Below are positions 17,881-27,686 of a stretch of DNA of 64,000 nt, piece by piece. The position numbers and the translations under genes are program-made. The notes beneath the pieces were generated by a model. It was not told the DNA's origin, did no database searches, and saw only the letters and a program-made list of their open reading frames with translations. This DNA is from Streptomonospora salina (GTDB taxonomy: Bacteria; Actinomycetota; Actinomycetes; Streptosporangiales; Streptosporangiaceae), in the NCBI RefSeq assembly GCF_014204715.1, contig NZ_JACHLY010000001.1, forward strand, positions 930,001-994,000, given 5' to 3'. Each line of letters begins with the position of its first letter. Position 1 is the first letter of the stretch.

Positions 17881-19206
17881 TCAGCCCGTGAGCCGGTCGT
17901 GCCAGGCGCGGGCGGAGGTGTCGGTGAGCGAGGCGATCTGGTCGACGACCACCCGCAGGGCGGCGGCGTCGTCGGCCGCGCGTTCGTAGGAGGCGCGGAA
18001 CGGGCCGTCGAGGGTCGCGGGGGCGCCGCGGCGGACGGTGTCGACGAGTCCGGTGACGATCTCGCGCTCGCGGGCCTGGTAGGCCGCCGCCTCCGAGCGG
18101 CCCATGACGTAGTGGGCGGTCAGCGCCTTGAGCAGCGCGCATTCGAGGAGATTGCGGCGTGGAACCGCGAGGTCGGCGGTGTAGCGGGTGACGGGTCCGG
18201 GACCGCAGGCGGCGCGGGTGGCCTCCGCGGCCGACCGGCACAAGCGGCCGATCAGCTCGCTGGTGAGGTTCTTCAGCGCCGCCAGCGACCCCAGGTCGCC
18301 GGAGAACTCCTTGGGCCAGAACGGTTCGGCCATCAGCTCGGCGAAGACGTCCTCCAGCTCGCCCGGGCCGGCGTCGGTGTAGAGCGGGGCGGCGACCGCG
18401 CACACCTCGGCGCGCTCGGCCCGGCTGTGCAGCGCGGGAAGCCGGATCATACCGGCGTAGAGCGCGTCCTCCAGGTCGTGCACGGAGTAGGCGACGTCGT
18501 CGGCCCAGTCCATCACCTGGGCTTCGAAGCACAGCCGCGGCGGACCGCCGCCGGAGTCGGGGGCGTCCGCGCGGATCCACTCGAAGACGGCCAGGTCGTC
18601 GGGGTAGCAGTTGAACTTGGACCCGTCGGCGCCGCGCGGCCAGGGGTACTTCAGGGTGGCGTCCAGCGTCGCGCGGGTGAGATTCAGCCCGGCGCTCTCC
18701 GGCGGCTCCCGGGGCGGAACGCCGCCGCCGGCACCGCCGTCGAGGAGGCCGCCGGTTCCTCCGTCGAGCGCCCCGTCGACGACGACCTTGCCCTCAAGGC
18801 GGGTGAGCAGCCGCAGACTCTGCGCGTTGCCTTCGAATCCGCCGCAGGGCGCCGCAGCGGCGTCCAGGGCTTTCTCGCCGTTGTGGCCGAAGGGCGGGTG
18901 CCCGAGATCGTGGGCCAGGCACGCGGCCTCGACCAGGTCGGGGTCGCATCCCAGCGCCCCGCCCAATTCGCGGCCGATCTGGGCGCATTCCAGGGAGTGC
19001 GTCAGCCGGGTGCGCGGGAAGTCGCTGGCGCCGGGCTGGACCACCTGGGTCTTGGCCGCCAGCCGGCGCAGGGCGAAGCTGTGCAGCACCCGGGCCCGGT
19101 CGCGCTCGAACGGGCTGCGGGAGCGGCTTTTCGCGGATTCGGGGGCCCAGCGCCGCCGGTCGCGGGCGCTGTATCCGGGCAGTGGTGTCTCGTCGCTGGC
19201 AGCCAT
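17881..19206 (-). CDS. dgt: Deoxyguanosinetriphosphate triphosphohydrolase-like protein
   Basis: HD-domain nucleotidohydrolase (441 aa) expected to hydrolyse dGTP or related dNTPs to nucleoside and triphosphate. The HD signature is visible as TRLTHSLECAQIGREL and AHDLGHPPFGHNGE, with a downstream Asp in VMDWADDVAYSVHDLED. Family N-terminal phrases RSRSPFERDRARVLHSFALRRL and KTQVVQP are present. A Gly-rich insertion (about residues 150-170) lies between the HD motifs. ATG 19206 is chosen, although a GTG two codons upstream is possible. A dgt gene close to dnaG is usual in actinobacteria; here the ara block has been placed between them. Confidence 0.92.
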   Translation of the reverse strand: MAASDETPLPGYSARDRRRWAPESAKSRSRSPFERDRARVLHSFALRRLAAKTQVVQPGASDFPRTRLTHSLECAQIGRELGGALGCDPDLVEAACLAHDLGHPPFGHNGEKALDAAAAPCGGFEGNAQSLRLLTRLEGKVVVDGALDGGTGGLLDGGAGGGVPPREPPESAGLNLTRATLDATLKYPWPRGADGSKFNCYPDDLAVFEWIRADAPDSGGGPPRLCFEAQVMDWADDVAYSVHDLEDALYAGMIRLPALHSRAERAEVCAVAAPLYTDAGPGELEDVFAELMAEPFWPKEFSGDLGSLAALKNLTSELIGRLCRSAAEATRAACGPGPVTRYTADLAVPRRNLLECALLKALTAHYVMGRSEAAAYQAREREIVTGLVDTVRRGAPATLDGPFRASYERAADDAAALRVVVDQIASLTDTSARAWHDRLTG

Positions 19207-19316
19207 GGTCACCGCCGACTCTACGCAATGCAGCCGGCCGAAGCCCCGGTGGTATCCCCTGTACGCTGCGGCGGCCGCCCGTGCCGACCGCCGCGGGCGA
19301 TGCCGGGTCCGGGGCC

Positions 19317-20252
19317 TCAGGCGGCGTCGACCTCGATGTCGCTGCTGTCGCCGAAGAGCCAATAGTGCCACAGCGACGCCGTCTCCCGGGTGATGTACCA
19401 CACCTGGGTCTCCCGCTCGATCACGGCCGGGCCCGAGCGCGTCGGCGAGGTGGCCGCCTCCATACCGTGGTCCTCGGCCATCTCGCGTGAGCGCAGACTG
19501 TGCCAGGGGTCGGTGACGAGGACCACGCTGGACCAGTCCCGTCGGCCGAAGACATCGGCGACGGCCGCGACGCTCTGCAGCGTGTCGCCGCCCTCTTCGA
19601 CGGCGACGACGTCGGCGGCGGGCACGCCCTGCTCCACCAGCCAGTCGCGCCCGGCGCCGCCTTCGGTGAAGTTGTCGCCGGGCTGGTTCCCGCCGACGGT
19701 GATCACGGCCGGGGCCACGCCTTCGCGGTAGAGCTCCTCGGCGTGTGCGAGCCGCTCCTCGAAGATCGGCGACGGGCGCCCGTTGTACTGGCTGGCGCCC
19801 AGCACCAGGATCGCGTCGGAGGCGGGGCGCTCGTCGGCGCGCGCGGTGTACCACACCCACACCCACGTGGCGGGCGGAGCCGCGAGCACGAGCAGCAGCA
19901 CGAGCGCCACGATCCGGCGCGGCCGGAAGCGGCGCGGGCGGCGGGCGCCGCCGGATCCGGGAGGCCCGGGCGGTCCGCTGCCCCGCCCGGGTCCGGCCGC
20001 CGTCCCGGGCGGCGGCGCGGGGCGCCGCAGGACCCGTGTGCGCTCCTCGCCACCGGGCGCGCCGCCCTCGACGCCTCCCGGCTCCCCCGGTCCGCCGGCC
20101 GCCGGGCAGTCCTCCCGGGAGAGCGGCTGTGTGCGGTCCTGCGGGGAGTCCCCGGAGCCGGAGCCGGTCCGGAAGGACACCCGGGTGGTCCCGGACCCGT
20201 ATCCGGCCGCCGGCGCGTTCGGCACGCCGTCGTCGTCATCCCCAGTCGGCAC
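19317..20252 (-). CDS. YdcF/SanA family (DUF218) membrane-anchored protein
   Basis: 311 aa. Residues 1-110 are a Gly/Pro/Arg-rich, probably disordered cytoplasmic part. One membrane helix follows at about 113-135 (IVALVLLLVLAAPPATWVWV), then an extracytoplasmic DUF218 domain starting DAILVLGASQYNGRPSPIF. The family core motifs AVITVGGNQPGDN and VVLVTDPWHSLRSREMA are present. Members are linked to envelope integrity (E. coli SanA), and the biochemical role is unknown. It lies between dgt and ppdK on the same strand, 110 nt before dgt. Confidence 0.85.
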   Translation of the reverse strand: MPTGDDDDGVPNAPAAGYGSGTTRVSFRTGSGSGDSPQDRTQPLSREDCPAAGGPGEPGGVEGGAPGGEERTRVLRRPAPPPGTAAGPGRGSGPPGPPGSGGARRPRRFRPRRIVALVLLLVLAAPPATWVWVWYTARADERPASDAILVLGASQYNGRPSPIFEERLAHAEELYREGVAPAVITVGGNQPGDNFTEGGAGRDWLVEQGVPAADVVAVEEGGDTLQSVAAVADVFGRRDWSSVVLVTDPWHSLRSREMAEDHGMEAATSPTRSGPAVIERETQVWYITRETASLWHYWLFGDSSDIEVDAA

Positions 20253-20315
20253 CTGTCACCCCCGGTTTCGCTGCTCGTCGGATACGCCAGACGATAGCGG
20301 ACACCGCGAGCGTCG

Positions 20316-20356
20316 CGGCGCCGGGCGGCACCCGTTTCGCGCAGCCCCCGGCGCCG
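20316..20356 (-). terminator. Hairpin terminator after ppdK
   Basis: Perfect 10-bp arms CGGCGCCGGG (20316-20325) and CCCGGCGCCG (20347-20356) with a 21-nt loop, 10 nt beyond the ppdK stop. Confidence 0.5.
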
Positions 20357-20366
20357 GTGTGCGGGT

Positions 20367-23045
20367 TCAGTCGCGCGCGGCGGCGCGGCCGGCTTCCAGC
20401 CGGGCCACCGGTACGCGGAACGGCGAGCAGGAGACGTAGTCCAACCCGGCGCGGTGGAAGAAGTGCACCGAGTCGGGGTCGCCGCCGTGCTCGCCGCACA
20501 CCCCGAGCTTGATGTCGGGGCGAGTGGCGCGCCCTTCCTCGACGGCGGTGTCGATCAGCCGCCCGACGCCCTCGGTGTCCAGCGACTCGAACGGGGACAC
20601 CCCGAAGACGCCCTTCTCCAGGTAGGCGGAGAAGAACGAGGCCTCGACGTCGTCGCGGGAGAAGCCCCAGACGGTCTGGGTGAGGTCGTTGGTACCGAAC
20701 GAGAAGAACTCGGCGCTCTCGGCGATCTGCCCGGCCGTCAGCGCCGCTCGCGGCAGCTCGATCATGGTGCCGACGGGGAAGTCCAGTTCGACGCCGTACT
20801 CCGCGCCGACCTCGCGCAGCACCCGAGTGGACTCCTCGCGGACGATCTCCAGCTCCTGGACGGTGCCCACCAGCGGGATCATGATCTCGGGCCGGGGGTT
20901 GCGGCCCTCGCCGAGCAGCTGCGCGGCCGCCTCGGCGATCGCGCGCACCTGCAGGGTGAACAGCCCGGGTACGACCAGGCCCAGGCGTACACCGCGCAGG
21001 CCCAGCATCGGGTTCTGCTCGTGGAGCTTGTTCACGGCCTTCAGCAGCCGCCGGTCCTCCTCCGGGGTTTCACCGCGCTCCTCGGCGAGGGCCACGCGCA
21101 CCGACAGCTCGGTGATGTCGGGCAGGAACTCGTGCAGCGGCGGGTCGAGCAGCCGCACGGTCATCGGCAGCCCGTCCATGGCCGCCAGCGCCTCGTGGAA
21201 GTCGGCGCGCTGCGGCGGCAGCAGCCGGTCCAGGGCCTCCTGCTGCTCGGTGTCGGTTTCGGCCAGCACCAGGCGTTCCACGAGCCGGCGGCGGTCGCCG
21301 AGGAACATGTGCTCGGTGCGGCACAGCCCGACGCCTTCGGCGCCCATCCGGCGGGCGCGGCCGGCGTCGTCGGCGTTGTCGGCGTTGGCGCGCACCCGCA
21401 GGCGCCGCGCGGAGTCGGCGTGGCGCATGATGCGGTCGACCGCGCGGACGAGGTCGTCGGTGTCGTCGGCGGCGGGGTCGATCTCGCCTTCGAAGTAGCG
21501 CACCACCGGGGAGGCGACCACGGGCACCTCGCCGAGGTAGACGCGGCCGCTGGTGCCGTCGATGGAGACGACGTCGCCCTCCTCGACGACCTCGCCGCCC
21601 GGTGCGGCGAGCCGGCGGTTCTTGGTGTCGATCTCCAGCTCCTCGGCGCCGCACACGCAGGTCTTGCCCATCCCGCGGGCGACGACGGCGGCGTGGGAGG
21701 TCTTACCGCCGCGGTTGGTGAGGATCCCGGCGGCCGAGAGCATGCCTTCGAGGTCGTCGGGGTCGGTCTCGCGCCGGCACAGGATGACGTCCTCGCCGCT
21801 GCGGGCCCGCGCGACGGCGGTTTCGGAGTCGAAGACGGCCGTGCCGACGGCGGCACCGGGCGAGGCGTTCATTCCCGCGCCCAGGAGGTGGCCCTGGGCG
21901 TCCTCGGCGAAGCGCGGGAACATCAGCTGGGCGAGCTGGTCGCCGGTGACGCGGGAGACCGCCTCGTCGAGGGTGATCATGCCCTGGTCGACGAGCTGGT
22001 CGGCGATGCGGAAGGCCGCGGCGGCGGTGCGCTTGCCCACCCGGGTCTGCAGCATCCACAGTTTGCCGCGCTCGACGGTGAACTCGATGTCGCACAGGTC
22101 GCGGTAGTGGTTCTCCAGCGTCTCCATGATCGTCAGGAGCTCGTCGTATCCGGCGGGGTCGAGGCGCTGCATCTCGGCCAGCGGCACCGTGTTGCGGATG
22201 CCGGCGACCACGTCCTCGCCCTGGGCGTTCTGCAGGTAGTCGCCGTAGACGCCCTGGCGGCCCGATGCGGGGTCGCGGGTGAAGGCCACGCCGGTTCCGG
22301 AGTCCATGCCCATGTTCCCGAACACCATGGCGCACACGTTCACGGCCGTGCCGAGGTCCACCGGGATGCGTTCGCGGCGGCGGTAGAGCACGGCGCGGGG
22401 TGCGGTCCACGACCCGAACACGGCGCGCACGGCCAGGTCCATCTGCTCGCGCGGGTCGGAGGGGAACTCGCGCCCGGTGTGCTCGGCGACGATCCGCTTG
22501 AACAGCTCGACGAGCTTGCGGTGGTCCGAGGCGTCCAGATCGAGGTCGTCGGTGACGCCCTTCTGCCGCTTGACCTCGTCGAAGGCGTCGTCGAACAGGT
22601 CACCGCCGATGCCCTGCACGGTTTTGCCGAACATCTGGATCAGGCGCCGGTAGGAGTCCCAGGCGAAGCGCTCGTCGCCGGATTGGGCTGCGAGGCCGTG
22701 CACCGACGTGTCGTTGAGGCCGATGTTGAGGACCGTCTCCATCATGCCGGGCATGGAGAACTTGGCTCCGGATCGGACGCTGACCAGAAGCGGGTCGTCG
22801 GGCTGGCCGAGCCGCTTGCCCATCGCGCGCTCCAGGGCGCCGAGCTTGGCGTCGACTTCGGCGTCGATGCCGTCGGGCATGGCGTCGTTGGCCAGGAAGT
22901 ACCGGCAGGCCTCGGTGGTGATGGTGAACCCCGGGGGCACGGGCAGGCCCAGATTCGTCATCTCGGCCAGGTTGGCGCCCTTGCCGCCGAGCAGATCCTT
23001 CTGATCCTTGCTGCCCTCGGCGAACTCGTAAACGTACTTGGGCAC
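20367..23045 (-). CDS. ppdK: Pyruvate, phosphate dikinase
   Basis: Interconverts pyruvate, ATP and Pi with PEP, AMP and PPi. At 892 aa it has the full family length and order. The N-terminal ATP-grasp begins VYEFAEGSKDQKDLLGGKGA. The swivelling phosphohistidine domain has catalytic His in GGKTSHAAVVARGMGKTCVC. The C-terminal PEP/pyruvate barrel has FFSFGTNDLTQTVWGFSRDD and CGEHGGDP. GTG at 23045 has GGGAG five nt upstream; readings further upstream are not conserved. Probably monocistronic. A DasR/HutC-like GntR site lies about 130 bp upstream. Confidence 0.97.
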   Translation of the reverse strand: MPKYVYEFAEGSKDQKDLLGGKGANLAEMTNLGLPVPPGFTITTEACRYFLANDAMPDGIDAEVDAKLGALERAMGKRLGQPDDPLLVSVRSGAKFSMPGMMETVLNIGLNDTSVHGLAAQSGDERFAWDSYRRLIQMFGKTVQGIGGDLFDDAFDEVKRQKGVTDDLDLDASDHRKLVELFKRIVAEHTGREFPSDPREQMDLAVRAVFGSWTAPRAVLYRRRERIPVDLGTAVNVCAMVFGNMGMDSGTGVAFTRDPASGRQGVYGDYLQNAQGEDVVAGIRNTVPLAEMQRLDPAGYDELLTIMETLENHYRDLCDIEFTVERGKLWMLQTRVGKRTAAAAFRIADQLVDQGMITLDEAVSRVTGDQLAQLMFPRFAEDAQGHLLGAGMNASPGAAVGTAVFDSETAVARARSGEDVILCRRETDPDDLEGMLSAAGILTNRGGKTSHAAVVARGMGKTCVCGAEELEIDTKNRRLAAPGGEVVEEGDVVSIDGTSGRVYLGEVPVVASPVVRYFEGEIDPAADDTDDLVRAVDRIMRHADSARRLRVRANADNADDAGRARRMGAEGVGLCRTEHMFLGDRRRLVERLVLAETDTEQQEALDRLLPPQRADFHEALAAMDGLPMTVRLLDPPLHEFLPDITELSVRVALAEERGETPEEDRRLLKAVNKLHEQNPMLGLRGVRLGLVVPGLFTLQVRAIAEAAAQLLGEGRNPRPEIMIPLVGTVQELEIVREESTRVLREVGAEYGVELDFPVGTMIELPRAALTAGQIAESAEFFSFGTNDLTQTVWGFSRDDVEASFFSAYLEKGVFGVSPFESLDTEGVGRLIDTAVEEGRATRPDIKLGVCGEHGGDPDSVHFFHRAGLDYVSCSPFRVPVARLEAGRAAARD

Positions 23046-23509
23046 GGTGGCTCCCTGCTGTCGGAAGGACCGGAAACGGCCGCTCGTCCTGGAATGCGTG
23101 CGACTGTATCCAGCTGACGCGTTTCCACCTCTCACCCCACCCTAATACCGATGTTTTCGCAGGCAGAAGCGTTTCTACAGGTCTATACCAATGGTCTCGC
23201 AACGGGATACCGGTCCCCCGGCCTCGGCGGCCCTCCGAAGTGAGCCGGAGCACACTGATGTGCAGGTGGGGCGGGTGATTCCCGTGGCGCCTCGGGGACG
23301 ACGACCGCCTCCGACGACCCGCTCTTCTACTGGTCCACTGCGCATGCGCAGCGACCGGCGACCGGCGGTCGAGCGGCCCGACCGCGCGGGCCGGGCGGCC
23401 GGCGGACACGCAGCGCCTCCCCCGCTGCGCGCGCCCGGCGCGCGAAAGCCCGCACACGCCCGGCCGCGAGCGGCTGCACGACGCCGCGGGACCCTGCGAA
23501 GATGCCGAC
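23046..23509. other. Divergent intergenic region ppdK / DUF2252
   Basis: No gene supported. The ppdK-proximal 120 bp is relatively AT-rich and should hold the ppdK promoter (TATTAG-like element near 23140 on the minus strand, not certain). It also contains the GntR-type site at 23177-23192. The DUF2252-proximal 250 bp is very GC-rich with no recognised signals. Confidence 0.5.
23177..23192. promoter_or_regulatory. DasR/HutC-type GntR operator-like sequence
   Basis: ACAGGTCTATACCAAT agrees at 13 of 16 positions with the published DasR responsive element ASTGGTCTAGACCAST. It also contains the HutC-subfamily core GGTCTATACC. It lies 131 bp upstream of the ppdK GTG, so a GntR regulator could link ppdK to amino-sugar or carbon status. 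Based on eye comparison only. Confidence 0.4.
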
Positions 23510-24871
23510 ATGTCCGAATCGATCACGCCCTCCGCGGCCGCGTCCGGCGCCGAGCGCCAGGAGCGGATCGTCGCCACCCTCGTCGACGCCTTCTCCGACC
23601 TCATGACGGCCGATCCCGATGCGTTCCGCACCAAGTTCCGCAAAATGGCCGCCGACCCCTTCGCCTTCTACCGGGGCAGCGCCTGCCTGTTCTACGCCGA
23701 CGCCGCCGGCGCCGAGGACCCCTGGGCCGACGAGCGCACGTCGCGCGTGTGGATCCAGGGCGACCTGCACGCCGAGAACTTCGGCACCTACATGGACTCC
23801 CAGGGCGCGCTCATCTTCGACGTGAACGACTTCGACGAGGCCTACCTGGGCCACTTCACCTGGGACGTCCAGCGGTTCGTGGCCAGCCTCGCCCTGGTGT
23901 GCTGGCGCAAGGCGTTCTCCGACGCCGACATCGACGCGCTCGTGGCCACCTATGTGCGCTCCTATATCGAGCAGGTGCGCTGGTTCGCCGAGCACAGCGG
24001 CGACGAGACGTTCTCGCTGCGGTTGGACACCACCGACGGCCGCATCCGCGAGGTGCTGCAGCGCAGCCGGATGAACAGCCGCGTCTCCCTGCTGGACTCC
24101 ATGACGCGGATCCAGGACTACGACCGCCGCTTCCGCGAGGGCCAGGGCGTACGGCGGCTGTCGGACGACGAGCGCGACGCGGTCTGCGCGGCGTTCGAGG
24201 ACTACCGGGCCACGATCCCCGGCGACAAGCGCTACGCGTCGATCGCTTACCGGGTGAAGGACGTCGTGGGCAAGTCGGGCTTCGGCATCGGCAGCGCCGG
24301 GCTCCCGGCCTTCAACATCCTCATCGAGGGCTTCAGCGAGGCGCTGGACAACGACATCGTACTGTCGATGAAGCAGGGCAACGTGGCGGCGCCCTCCCGC
24401 GTGGTCACCGACGACCGCATCCGCGACTACTTCCCCCACCACGGCCACCGCACCGCCGTCTCCCAGCGCGCGCTCCAGGCCCACGCGGACCCGCTCCTGG
24501 GCCACACCACCTACGGCGGCACCGGCTTCGTCGTCTCCGAACTCTCGCCTTACACCGACGACCTGGACTGGAGCGACCTGACCGAACCCGACGAGATCGC
24601 AGCGGTGGCGGCCTATCTCGGCCGGGCCACGGCCAAGGCCCACTGCGTCTCCGACCGCGACTCCGACCAGTCGCTGGTGCCTTTCACGACCGAGAACGCG
24701 ATCATCGAGGCGCTCGACGGGCACGAGGAGGAGTTCATCGCCTGGAACACCCGCTTCGCCCGCCGCTACGCCGAGCAGGCGCGCAGCGACCGCGCCCTGT
24801 TCGTCGACGCGTTCCGCAACAACGCCGTTCCGGGGGTCCGCTCCACCGGCACCACGTATGCCCGCGGCTGA
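23510..24871 (+). CDS. DUF2252 family protein
   Basis: 453-aa soluble protein of the DUF2252 family. It carries kinase-like motifs: VWIQGDLHAENFGTYMD (a GDLHxxNxG catalytic-loop signature) and LIFDVNDFDEAYLGHFTWD (metal-binding Asp), as in aminoglycoside phosphotransferase-like folds. A further motif is VKDVVGKSGFGIGSAGLP. The substrate is unknown, and kinase activity is inferred from the motifs only. It is transcribed divergently from ppdK. Its ATG is preceded by no strong ribosome site. A palindrome covers the promoter of the next gene downstream. Confidence 0.85.
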   Translation: MSESITPSAAASGAERQERIVATLVDAFSDLMTADPDAFRTKFRKMAADPFAFYRGSACLFYADAAGAEDPWADERTSRVWIQGDLHAENFGTYMDSQGALIFDVNDFDEAYLGHFTWDVQRFVASLALVCWRKAFSDADIDALVATYVRSYIEQVRWFAEHSGDETFSLRLDTTDGRIREVLQRSRMNSRVSLLDSMTRIQDYDRRFREGQGVRRLSDDERDAVCAAFEDYRATIPGDKRYASIAYRVKDVVGKSGFGIGSAGLPAFNILIEGFSEALDNDIVLSMKQGNVAAPSRVVTDDRIRDYFPHHGHRTAVSQRALQAHADPLLGHTTYGGTGFVVSELSPYTDDLDWSDLTEPDEIAAVAAYLGRATAKAHCVSDRDSDQSLVPFTTENAIIEALDGHEEEFIAWNTRFARRYAEQARSDRALFVDAFRNNAVPGVRSTGTTYARG

Positions 24872-24915
24872 CCCGGACGCTCCTCTGTGCCGAGCGACAC
24901 AGAATTACTCGCCAG

Positions 24916-24941
24916 TAACCTACGCATCCGTAGGTTATAAT
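24916..24941 (+). promoter_or_regulatory. Promoter with overlapping palindromic operator before the hemolysin III gene
   Basis: A perfect inverted repeat TAACCTACG-CATC-CGTAGGTTA (24916-24937) overlaps a consensus -10 TATAAT at 24936-24941. No good -35 is visible at 16-18 bp. The 9-bp arms with a 4-bp spacer are typical of TetR-family operators, so a repressor probably blocks this promoter. Confidence 0.6.
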
Positions 24942-25039
24942 CTGCTGTGGTAACGCCTCCGCTGCGGCGCGGGCGCGGGGGGCGCAGAGTCCCCCGCGCC
25001 CGCGCCGCAGCGGGCCCGCGGGAGGACGGAGGAACAGGT

Positions 25040-25774
25040 GTGCGCCCACAACGAGCCGAGGACGCGGTGACACACCCGTCACAGCCCCGCAACCGGCAGC
25101 ACGACGGCGCCCGGGGCATCGCCGCCGACCTCGTCGACGCGGTCAAACCGCGCCTGCGCGGCTGGCTGCACCTGGGCACCGCTCCACTGGCGCTGGCCGC
25201 CGGGATCGTCCTGATCAGCCTGGCCCCCACCCCGGCGGCCCGCGCCGCCGCGGCCGTCTACGCCGCATCGGCGGTACTGCTGTTCACGACCTCGGCCGTC
25301 TACCACGTCGGCCGCTGGTCCCGCCGTCCGCGGGCCGTACTGCGCCGGATGGACCACGCGAACATCTACCTGATCATCGCCGGGACCTACACGCCGTTCG
25401 TCGTGCTGGTGCTCGACGGCGGACTGCGCACGGCGATGCTCACGCTGATCTGGACGGGCGCCGTCGCCGGAGTGCTGTTCAAGATCTTCTGGGTGAACGC
25501 GCCCCGCTGGCTGTCGACCGCCCTGTACCTCGCGATCGGATGGGTGGCCGTACTGTTCATCCCCCAGCTGATCGGCGGAACCCACCCGGCGGCCTGGATC
25601 CTGGTGCTGATCGGCGGGCTGCTCTACAGCGCCGGCGCCGTCGTCTACGCCCTGAAGCGCCCCGACCCGGCCCCCCGCTGGTTCGGCTTCCACGAGATCT
25701 TCCACTCGCTGACCGTGGCCGCCTACGCGTGCCACTACATCGCGGTCTCGTTCGTCGTCTACACGGCAGGCTGA
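25040..25774 (+). CDS. Hemolysin III family (PAQR-like) membrane protein
   Basis: 244-aa protein with seven predicted membrane segments from about residue 47 onward. Family motifs are TTSAVYHVGRWSRR, RRMDHANIYLIIAGTYTPF and FHEIFHSLTVAAYACHYIAV, giving the conserved His/Asp residues of the putative metal site. The biological role is unsettled. GTG at 25040 has GGAGGA six nt upstream; GTG at 25067 with GAGG is an alternative. The longer frame from 24947 lacks a ribosome site. It is controlled by a promoter overlapped by a TetR-like palindrome. Confidence 0.88.
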   Translation: MRPQRAEDAVTHPSQPRNRQHDGARGIAADLVDAVKPRLRGWLHLGTAPLALAAGIVLISLAPTPAARAAAAVYAASAVLLFTTSAVYHVGRWSRRPRAVLRRMDHANIYLIIAGTYTPFVVLVLDGGLRTAMLTLIWTGAVAGVLFKIFWVNAPRWLSTALYLAIGWVAVLFIPQLIGGTHPAAWILVLIGGLLYSAGAVVYALKRPDPAPRWFGFHEIFHSLTVAAYACHYIAVSFVVYTAG

Positions 25775-25985
25775 CCCTCCCGGGCCGGCTGCGGCGCCCG
25801 GCGCCCCGAACCGCCGGCGACGCGGCGCCACCTGGGACGACACCACAGGGAACATGTTCCACCGGTGCCCCGCGGCTGTCGGCGCCCCGGCGGCGCCGCC
25901 GACGATCACCAGTCACGATTCGCTTACACCTGCGGACGAGCCGCCCGCACCTCGGGACGTCCACGGATCGCGCAGATACCGTGAG

Positions 25986-26075
25986 AACCGGTTCCGCCGG
26001 ATGTGTGCGTCCGGCATACCGAACGAGGCGACCGGAAACCAATCCCCCCGGGTCCGGTCGCCTCTTTCGTGTTTC
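25986..26075 (+). ncRNA. Possible small RNA ending in an intrinsic terminator
   Basis: A -10-like GATACC (25975-25980) precedes about 90 nt that fold as two consecutive perfect hairpins. The first is GCCGGA/TCCGGC around an 8-nt loop (25996-26015). The second is a 12-bp stem around a loop containing six C (26025-26064), followed by TTTCGTGTTT. The -35 is poor (TCGGGA at 17 bp). The second hairpin may simply terminate the hemolysin III transcript 250 nt upstream. Confidence 0.25.
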
Positions 26076-26076
26076 G
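26025..26076 (+). terminator. Strong intrinsic terminator between hemolysin III gene and glyS
   Basis: Arms GAGGCGACCGGA (26025-26036) and TCCGGTCGCCTC (26053-26064) pair perfectly over 12 bp, with a 16-nt loop and a T-rich tail on the plus strand. On the minus strand it lies 54 nt past the glyS stop and could serve that gene too, without the T-tract. Confidence 0.75.
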
Positions 26077-26118
26077 TGTCCGGTGCAAGCGGGGCGCGCC
26101 GCTCCAGCCGGGACCGCC

Positions 26119-27510
<1,392 letters not shown>

Positions 27511-27564
27511 TGGTTTCTCGATTCTCCATCCGGCTGGCGGTCGGCGGATCGCGCAACGCGATGT

Positions 27565-27577
27565 ACTTACGGTAAGT
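27565..27577. promoter_or_regulatory. Palindrome ACTTACGGTAAGT upstream of glyS
   Basis: 13-bp perfect palindrome with a central G, 55 bp before the glyS ATG. ACTTAC/GTAAGT arms are common in TetR-family operators, but it may equally be part of the promoter. No regulator gene is adjacent. Confidence 0.35.
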
Positions 27578-27686
27578 GCCCAGCTTAAGGGACTACTCGG
27601 AGCGGACGTGCATCCACGACGATACGCACCGGAACCGGCGCGCTTGACGGGTTCGCCGCCCTGTGCCCGGTTTGCGGGAGTCGGCT

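Larger units (their letters stand above)
25775..26118. other. Convergent intergenic region hemolysin III / glyS
   Basis: No protein gene is supported. It holds a 12-bp palindrome GGAACATGTTCC (25849-25860), the possible small RNA at 25986-26075 and the strong terminator hairpin at 26025-26064. Confidence 0.55.

Noticed and set aside
20454-23117. Plus-strand frame opposite ppdK
   Set aside because: Shadow of a textbook PPDK coding sequence.
25849-25860. GGAACATGTTCC as a LexA/SOS box
   Set aside because: The GAAC/GTTC half-sites are only 2 bp apart, whereas LexA boxes of Gram-positive bacteria have 4 bp, and no SOS gene is adjacent.
26025-26076. 6C RNA
   Set aside because: Only one C-rich loop is present; the 6C motif requires two. 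It is kept as a terminator and possible unnamed small RNA.
27511-27686. T-box riboswitch upstream of glyS
   Set aside because: The gap is short and shows no T-box consensus or specifier hairpin.
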